A stretch of 64,000 nt of DNA. It comes from CAYLPU01 sp964385635. Lineage in GTDB: Bacteria; Chloroflexota; Anaerolineae; B4-G1. The translations under genes were made by a program, and so were the position numbers. Positions 59,396-64,000 of this stretch are shown here, one piece after another. The stretch covers positions 8,670-72,669 of the forward strand of contig CAYLPU010000009.1 of assembly GCA_964385635.1 (NCBI GenBank), in the 5' to 3' direction. The notes beneath the pieces are model-generated. The model had not been told where the DNA came from. It was given only the letters and a program-made list of their open reading frames with translations, and ran no database searches. Within the stretch, counting starts at the first letter, position 1; every line of letters starts with the position of its first letter.

Positions 59396-60253
59396 TCACG
59401 CCTTCTCGACCGGAAACTGCACCTCAGTCACGCAAGCGGCTGGATCATCCGCTATGTAGTCGGCGTATCCGACAGCGTCCGGGTCGTCGTAGTCGTTATC
59501 CGGGCAGCGCAGATAGACCTCCCGGTCGGGGCCGGTGACTCGATAGCCGTTGGCCTCGATCCAGATCAGTAAGGCAGCGTACGCCTCGCTGAGGGCGTCA
59601 TAACTGCCCTGGTGGATCACGCAGGCCATCAACTCGGCACCGGGCAATTCGCGTACCTTCACCCGCTCGTTGCCGGGCAGAGGTGCGCTCACCGGAGTGG
59701 CCACCTCCAAGTCTACGTCTCGCTCGCGGTACTCGGTGTCGTAGTAGATGGTCAGCGAGGGGCCGCTTGCTTTGGCTCTGTGTTGCTCCAGGTAGACGGA
59801 CAACTCCTTCCAGAGCGGTCCTTGGTCATGATAGGTGGGAACTACGTCGCGTATGGCGACGACTGTCCGCGGCTCAACTTTCTTGAGCACTATGTCGTAG
59901 GTTGACATGGGTTCCTCCTGTTCGATTTGTCTCAGTCGCGCTTCCACCCGCGCCAGTCGCGCCTGCTCTTCCTCCAAACGCTGCAGGATCTCCGCCTGCT
60001 TCAACCGCAGCATCCCCCGGATCTGGGCCGGTGGCAGATCGTCGTCCAGCAGCCGGGCGATCTGCTCCAGTGAGAGGCCCAGGTCCTTGAGGGCCAGGAC
60101 GCGATTGAGCCGGGGCAACTGGTCAACCGAGTAATAGCGATAGCCGGTGAAGCGGTCCACCCGGACCGGTCTGAGCAGCCCAATCTCGTCGTAGTAGCGC
60201 AGCGTCTTCACCGACACCTGGCTGATTCTGGAAAAGTCACCGATCTTAAACAT
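59396..60253 (-). CDS. MerR-family regulator with GyrI-like effector domain
   Basis: 285 residues from the ATG of MFKIGDFSRISQVSVKTLRY. The MerR winged helix (YYDEIGLLRPVRVDRFTGYR) is followed by a dimerisation coiled coil (about 75-120, LKQAEILQRLEEEQARLARV). The C-terminal GyrI-like/AraC-effector domain is about 125-285, with VKVRELPGAELMACVIHQGS. This is the BmrR/TipA-like layout that binds small hydrophobic molecules. Its promoter has the 19-bp spacer typical of MerR-regulated promoters, which implies autoregulation. The divergent hdrA promoter lies only 18 bp away. Confidence 0.9.
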   Translation of the reverse strand: MFKIGDFSRISQVSVKTLRYYDEIGLLRPVRVDRFTGYRYYSVDQLPRLNRVLALKDLGLSLEQIARLLDDDLPPAQIRGMLRLKQAEILQRLEEEQARLARVEARLRQIEQEEPMSTYDIVLKKVEPRTVVAIRDVVPTYHDQGPLWKELSVYLEQHRAKASGPSLTIYYDTEYRERDVDLEVATPVSAPLPGNERVKVRELPGAELMACVIHQGSYDALSEAYAALLIWIEANGYRVTGPDREVYLRCPDNDYDDPDAVGYADYIADDPAACVTEVQFPVEKA

Positions 60254-60298
60254 TCTCTCTCTCCATCCACGTTTAGTTCTCCGAAGACCTTCACCACT

Positions 60299-60329
60299 AT
60301 TATACACCATCCGGTAGGGGGAGAGTCAA
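60299..60329 (-). promoter_or_regulatory. MerR-type promoter with 19-bp spacer
   Basis: On the minus strand, TTGACT (60324-60329) and TATAAT (60299-60304) are separated by 19 bp, the elongated spacing that MerR proteins untwist for activation. The spacer contains ACTCTCCCCC, a half-site-like sequence. Confidence 0.75.
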
Positions 60330-60347
60330 GTCCCAAAATGAACATCA

Positions 60348-60376
60348 TTGCCAAGCGCTCCAAAATACGGTATACT
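60348..60376 (+). promoter_or_regulatory. Promoter of the hdrA pair (leaderless)
   Basis: TTGCCA (60348-60353) and TATACT (60371-60376) are 17 nt apart. The expected start of transcription (about 60383) coincides with the GTG start codon at 60384, so the message is probably leaderless. Confidence 0.65.
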
Positions 60377-60383
60377 TCAGCGC

Positions 60384-61769
60384 GTGGTTGACCCATCCCC
60401 CATCCCCCGCGCACTCATCATCGGCGCCGGCATCGCCGGTATGCAGGCCGCTCTAGACATCGCCAACGCGGGCTACGATGTCGTGCTCGTTGATCGACTG
60501 CCCTCCATCGGCGGCCGGATGCACCAACTCTCGGAAACCTTCCCCACGCTCGATTGCGCCCAGTGCATCCTCACCCCCCGCACCGTCGAGGTCGGCCACC
60601 ACGAACACATTCACCTGCGCACCTACTCCGAGGTCGAGGCGATCGAGGGAAAGATGGGCGATTTCCGCGTGCGTATCCGCCGCCACGCCGCCTACGTGGA
60701 CTGGGAGAAATGCACCGGCTGTGGCCTCTGCCAGGAGAAATGCCCCCGCAAGGTGACCTCCGATTTCGAGCAACACGTGGGAAAACAAAAGGCGATCTAC
60801 ATCCTCTCTGCCCAGGCGGTGCCGAACAAGCCGGTGATTGACCGCGAGCATTGCATCTTCTTCCAGCGGGGCAAATGTCGCGCCTGTGAAAAACTCTGCC
60901 CGGTGGGCGCTATCGACTTCGACCAGAAAGACACGGTCACCGAGGAGCGGGTCGGTGCGATCATTCTTGCTACCGGCTACGACCTCTACGGGCTGGAGAA
61001 CATGCCTGAGTACGGCGGGGGCAAGGTGCCAGACGTGATTGACGCGCTGGCCTTCGAGAGGCTGCTTTCCGCCTCCGGCCCAACGGCCGGCAAGATTCAG
61101 CGTCCCTCGGACGGGAAAGTCCCCCGCGAAGTCGTCTTCGTCCAGTGCGCTGGTTCACGCGACCCCGAAAAGCACCTGCCTTACTGTTCAAAGATCTGTT
61201 GTATGTACACCGCAAAGCAGGCCATCCTCTACCGCCACCGGGTCCACGATGGGCAGGTGTACATCTTCTACATCGACATCCGCGCCGCTGGGAAACGGTA
61301 CGACGAGTTCACCCAGCGAGCAATGGAGGACGAGCACGTGGTTTACCTGCGGGGCAAGGTCTCTCGCATCTTCCGCGCCCCCCCCCAGCTCCCCCCGGCA
61401 GCCGGGGGGGGGGATGGGGGGGGCAAGGTAATGGTGTGGGGAGCCGACACGCTCAGCGGCCAGCAGGTACAGATCGCCGCCGACCTGGTAGTGCTGGCCC
61501 CAGCGATGCGGCCTCGCCCTGCGACGCGACAACTGGCCGAAATGCTGAGGGTGCCGGTGGACGAGCACGGCTGGCTGCTCTCCCTCGACTCAAACACACA
61601 CCCAGTAGAGACAGTCCGGCCTGGCATCTTCCTGGCTGGCACTGGCACCGGTCCGATGGACATCCCGGAAACGGTTGCCCACGCCAGCGGCGCGGCGGGC
61701 CAGGTGCTCAAGTTGTTCTCCCGCCTTGACATCACTATGAGGGAGAATAAGCAGCAATGGCCCGGATAG
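60384..61769 (+). CDS. HdrA-like FAD/iron-sulfur protein 1
   Basis: 461 residues from GTG. RALIIGAGIAGMQAALDIAN is the FAD-binding motif. TLDCAQCILTPRTVEVGHH is the HdrA cysteine motif. CTGCGLCQEKCPRK (about 110) and CRACEKLCPVGAID (about 166) are ferredoxin-type sites, though the first has only part of the usual spacing. EVVFVQCAGSRDPEKHLPYC followed by SKICCMYTAKQA is typical of HdrA. It lacks the N-terminal domain that the second HdrA has. A Pro/Gly insert (about 61378-61430) comes from a C/G repeat. HdrA proteins bifurcate or confurcate electrons with disulfide- or quinone-linked partners; the partners are not in the window. Confidence 0.86.
   Translation: MVDPSPIPRALIIGAGIAGMQAALDIANAGYDVVLVDRLPSIGGRMHQLSETFPTLDCAQCILTPRTVEVGHHEHIHLRTYSEVEAIEGKMGDFRVRIRRHAAYVDWEKCTGCGLCQEKCPRKVTSDFEQHVGKQKAIYILSAQAVPNKPVIDREHCIFFQRGKCRACEKLCPVGAIDFDQKDTVTEERVGAIILATGYDLYGLENMPEYGGGKVPDVIDALAFERLLSASGPTAGKIQRPSDGKVPREVVFVQCAGSRDPEKHLPYCSKICCMYTAKQAILYRHRVHDGQVYIFYIDIRAAGKRYDEFTQRAMEDEHVVYLRGKVSRIFRAPPQLPPAAGGGDGGGKVMVWGADTLSGQQVQIAADLVVLAPAMRPRPATRQLAEMLRVPVDEHGWLLSLDSNTHPVETVRPGIFLAGTGTGPMDIPETVAHASGAAGQVLKLFSRLDITMRENKQQWPG
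61378..61430. repeat. C/G palindromic insert inside the first hdrA gene
   Basis: A long C-run, CAGCTCCCCCCGGCAGCC and a long G-run fold on themselves. It is translated as PPQLPPAAGGGDGGG between two conserved HdrA segments. Confidence 0.7.
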
Positions 61770-63526
61770 GCGTCTTCATCTGTCACTGCGGGCTCAACAT
61801 CGCCAGCACAGTGGACGTGGGGCGGGTGGCCGAGACGTTGCGCGACTATCCTGGCGTCGCCTTCGCCACCGACTACACGTACATGTGCTCCGACCCTGGC
61901 CAGGCGCTCATCCAGCAGGCTATCAGTGAGCACAACCTGGATGGGGTAGTCGTCGCCGCCTGCTCGCCGGCGATGCACGAGTCCACTTTCCGCAAAGCAG
62001 CCGCCACCGTTGGGCTGAACCCCTACCTGGTGGAGATCGCCAACATCCGGGAGCAGGTCTCCTGGCCGCACCAGGACGCGCCCGAGGAAGCCACCTGCAA
62101 GGCCATTGAGACAGTGCGCGCCCTCGTCGAGAAAGTGCGGTACGACAAGCCGCTGTCGCCGCTGACGCTGCCCATCGCCAAGCGGGCGCTGGTCGTGGGC
62201 GGCGGCATCGCCGGACTGACCGCCGCGCTGGACATCGCCGACGCCGGCTACCCGGTGATCCTGGTCGAGCGGTCGGATCACCTGGGTGGGCGGATGACGC
62301 AACTCTCGTCCCTCTACCTCAACTTCGACGACAGCGAGAACCTGCTGGAGGAACGCATCGAAGCCGTCAGCCGCCACCCTCTGATCCAGGTGCTCACGAA
62401 CGCGGAGGTAGTGGAGTTCGAGGGGTACGTGGGGAACTTCAAGGTGGTCGTGGGACCAGGATTCGTAGATTCGAGACTCGGAAGTCCAAATGGAGCCGAG
62501 TCTACAAATCCCGAATCCACGAACCTACGAACATTCGACGTAGGCGCCGCTGTGCTCGCCACGGGCTATGATCTCTACCCCAAGGCAAACCTGCCTGAGT
62601 ACGGCGGCGGGCGGCATCCCGACGTGGTGGACAGCCTGGAATTCGAGGCTATGCTGAAGGCAGGGGAGATCCACCGCCCCTCGGATGGGCGCGTGCCCCG
62701 GGAAGTCGTCTGGGTGCAGTGTGCCGGTTCCCGCGACCCTAACCTCCACCGGCCCTACTGCTCCAAAATCTGCTGTATGTACGTCGCCAAGCAGACCATC
62801 GCCTATCGCCGTGCAGTCCCCGAGGGCCAGGCATACGTCTTTTACATTGACATCCGTTGCCAGGGCCGCGGTTACGACGAGTTCGTCCAACGGGCGATGG
62901 AGGAGTTCGATGTCGTATATCTGCGCGGGAAGGTGTCCAGGATTATTCAGCGGGGGGATCGGTCAGAGACCTTCGCCCAACGGCTGGAGGTGTGGGGAGC
63001 CGATACGCTGAGCGGCAAGTCAGTGCGTGTGGGAACCGACCTGGTAGTGCTGGCGATGGCGGCGGTGCCCAGTGCCGGGAGCGACGCTTTGGCCCGCCTC
63101 TTGCGAGTCTCCATTGACGAGAGTGGCTTCCTCGCCGAGGCCCACCCCAAACTGCGCCCGGTAGAGAGCCTCACGGCGGGCATCTACCTGGCCGGCGCGG
63201 CCCAGTTCCCCAAGGACATTCCGGAGACCGTGGCGCAGGCCGCAGGCGCAGCAGCCAAGGTTCTCCAACTCTTCACCCAGCGCGAGGTGGTAACTGAGCC
63301 GACCGTAGCCGTTGTAGACGAGGAACTGTGCGCGGGTTGCGGGCGCTGCGTGCCAGCCTGTCCCTACGACGCTCGTGAACTCGATCCCTGGAGGCCCCTG
63401 GCTACGGTCAACGTGGCCCTTTGTCAGGGCTGCGGGGCCTGCGTCGTCGCCTGCCGGAACAAAGCGACCATCGTGCGCAACCTGACTCCGGAGCAAGTGC
63501 TGGCGATGGTAGAAGCGGTGTTGTGA
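61757..63526 (+). CDS. HdrA-like FAD/iron-sulfur protein 2
   Basis: 589 residues, overlapping the first by 13 bases. MARIGVFICHCGLNIASTVD is the HdrA N-terminal C-x-C-x2-N motif. RALVVGGGIAGLTAALDIAD binds FAD (about 142). EVVWVQCAGSRDPNLHRPYC then SKICCMYVAKQT is conserved. CAGCGRCVPACPYDAREL (about 525) and CQGCGACVVACRNKAT (about 556) bind two [4Fe-4S] clusters. The cysteine pair in the TLDCxxC motif of HdrA1 is replaced here by a LYLNFDDSENL segment. Inserts at about 62458-62530 and 62955-62985 are repeat-derived. The two HdrA-like genes side by side recall QmoA/QmoB, but no QmoC is seen. Confidence 0.87.
   Translation: MARIGVFICHCGLNIASTVDVGRVAETLRDYPGVAFATDYTYMCSDPGQALIQQAISEHNLDGVVVAACSPAMHESTFRKAAATVGLNPYLVEIANIREQVSWPHQDAPEEATCKAIETVRALVEKVRYDKPLSPLTLPIAKRALVVGGGIAGLTAALDIADAGYPVILVERSDHLGGRMTQLSSLYLNFDDSENLLEERIEAVSRHPLIQVLTNAEVVEFEGYVGNFKVVVGPGFVDSRLGSPNGAESTNPESTNLRTFDVGAAVLATGYDLYPKANLPEYGGGRHPDVVDSLEFEAMLKAGEIHRPSDGRVPREVVWVQCAGSRDPNLHRPYCSKICCMYVAKQTIAYRRAVPEGQAYVFYIDIRCQGRGYDEFVQRAMEEFDVVYLRGKVSRIIQRGDRSETFAQRLEVWGADTLSGKSVRVGTDLVVLAMAAVPSAGSDALARLLRVSIDESGFLAEAHPKLRPVESLTAGIYLAGAAQFPKDIPETVAQAAGAAAKVLQLFTQREVVTEPTVAVVDEELCAGCGRCVPACPYDARELDPWRPLATVNVALCQGCGACVVACRNKATIVRNLTPEQVLAMVEAVL
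62459..62525. repeat. Nested palindrome insert inside the second hdrA gene
   Basis: AGACTCGG (62474-62481) and CCGAGTCT (62496-62503) pair perfectly. The outer ATTCGTAGATTCG (62461-62473) pairs imperfectly with CGAATCCACGAA (62512-62523). It is read in frame as a Ser/Asn/Thr-rich loop. Confidence 0.75.
62959..62981. repeat. 23-bp repeat inside the second hdrA gene, shared with addA
   Basis: These 23 bases are the exact reverse complement of 13055-13077 in addA, in an otherwise unrelated gene 50 kb away. The product contains RSETFAQRLEVWGAD at this point. Confidence 0.9.
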
Positions 63527-63538
63527 AATCTCAAATAT

Positions 63539-63567
63539 TTGTCATTTGTCTCCTATCGCGTTATAAT
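63539..63567 (+). promoter_or_regulatory. Promoter of fhaA
   Basis: TTGTCA (63539-63544) and a perfect TATAAT (63562-63567) are 17 nt apart. The ATG begins only 10 nt after the -10 box, giving a leader of a few bases at most. Confidence 0.75.
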
Positions 63568-63576
63568 CATCACATT

Positions 63577-64000
63577 ATGAGTAAGATCGCACGCTTTGAA
63601 GCGTTGGCTGAACGGCTAGTGGAGGGCACATTCGCCCGCCTCTTTGCCGGGCGGCTCGGCCCGCTGGAGGTCGCCACGCACATCACGCGGGCACTGGAAG
63701 ACTACCAGGTGCTCTCTCCCGAAGGCATACCGCAGGCTCCCACCCACTACTGGGTCTACCTGCACCCAGATGACTGCGACACGTTGGCGATCGAGCAACT
63801 GACATTGGAGGCAGAACTGGCCCACCATGTCGCTGAATTGGCCGCCCAGGCTGGCCTGACACTCGAGGTCACGCCAGTCATCTATATCCTGCCCGATGAG
63901 GGAAGGGGCCTCCACGAAGTGCGCGTCGAGGCACGCTGGATGCCGGAGGAAGCAGCCGAAGTAGAGAAGACCCGTGAGATGGGAACCAGCGAAGAGGAGA
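63577..64000 (+). CDS. fhaA: FhaA-type protein, DUF3662 N-terminal domain (partial)
   Basis: 141 residues are visible before the window ends. MSKIARFEALAERLVEGTFA and RLFAGRLGPLEVATHITRAL are the start of the DUF3662 domain that precedes an FHA phosphothreonine-binding domain in FhaA. HYWVYLHPDDCDTLA and TPVIYILPDEGRGLHEVRVE continue the same domain. In actinobacteria FhaA links Ser/Thr kinases to cell-wall synthesis. The FHA domain is expected beyond the edge. The gene begins with an almost leaderless start. Confidence 0.85.
   Translation, partial: MSKIARFEALAERLVEGTFARLFAGRLGPLEVATHITRALEDYQVLSPEGIPQAPTHYWVYLHPDDCDTLAIEQLTLEAELAHHVAELAAQAGLTLEVTPVIYILPDEGRGLHEVRVEARWMPEEAAEVEKTREMGTSEEE

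Noticed and set aside
1..64000. tRNA, rRNA, insertion sequence or prophage genes
   Set aside because: No cloverleaf with a TTCGA arm, no rRNA-like stretch, and no transposase, integrase or phage structural protein was recognised.

Overview
The window looks like a piece of a Chloroflexota (Anaerolineae-like) metagenome-derived genome. This is inferred from the mixture of a T-box-controlled valS, an FhaA-type DUF3662 protein, HdrA-like flavoproteins, a transcarboxylase-like operon and many short interspersed repeats. Most of it is G+C-rich. A stretch around 22.7-32 kb is visibly richer in A+T. A run of exactly 100 N at 54146-54245 marks a scaffold join. No rRNA, tRNA or CRISPR array is visible.

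Layout. (1) 1-3007: a zinc-finger-less DnaJ/CbpA with a coupled lipoprotein start and ribosomal protein L25 on the minus strand, then a diacylglycerol-kinase-like lipid kinase. (2) 3222-16413: a DNA-transaction neighbourhood with a SWIM-SNF2 helicase, RmuC, and AddB-like and AddA-like helicase-nucleases. Three toxin-antitoxin modules are interleaved here: MazF-like, DUF433/DUF5615 with a frameshift, and a RelE-like pair lying between addB and addA. (3) 16754-47940: a large exopolysaccharide/O-antigen locus. It opens with an EPS-type MarR regulator and a giant membrane-TPR protein. It holds about nine GT4-type glycosyltransferases, a CgeB-like transferase, three methyltransferases, WecB-like, three sugar epimerases, a Wzx-like flippase, a giant O-antigen ligase-TPR protein, a WecA/MraY-like initiating transferase and a UDP-sugar dehydrogenase. 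An intact MntA/HepT module, a truncated MNT/HepT copy, a glycosyltransferase remnant and a Uma2 gene sit inside it. (4) 47949-51811: a VTT-domain membrane protein, then a strong promoter, a T-box leader and valS. (5) 51980-57324: the three parts of a methylmalonyl-CoA carboxyltransferase-type enzyme (12S-like, 5S-like, biotin carrier). They are interrupted by a cupin gene, a 90-bp tandem repeat array and a double GxxExxY gene. A 40-codon gene lies between the 5S-like and biotin-carrier genes. (6) 57317-59386: phosphatidylserine decarboxylase, phosphatidylserine synthase and a DUF374 acyltransferase, a phosphatidylethanolamine/phospholipid cluster. (7) 59396-64000: a MerR-type regulator divergent from two HdrA-like genes, then the start of fhaA.

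The most unusual property is that short palindromic or tandem intergenic-type repeats have entered coding sequences without breaking the reading frame. AddB, AddA, ValRS, both HdrA proteins, the UDP-sugar dehydrogenase and probably the O-antigen ligase all carry such inserts. One 23-bp sequence is shared exactly, in opposite orientation, by addA and the second hdrA gene, and a 14-bp minisatellite motif is shared by addB and addA. Other points of note are a 19-bp-spacer MerR-type promoter back to back with a promoter for a leaderless hdrA, the candidate small subunit in the transcarboxylase operon, and a multi-hairpin element upstream of the EPS regulator.
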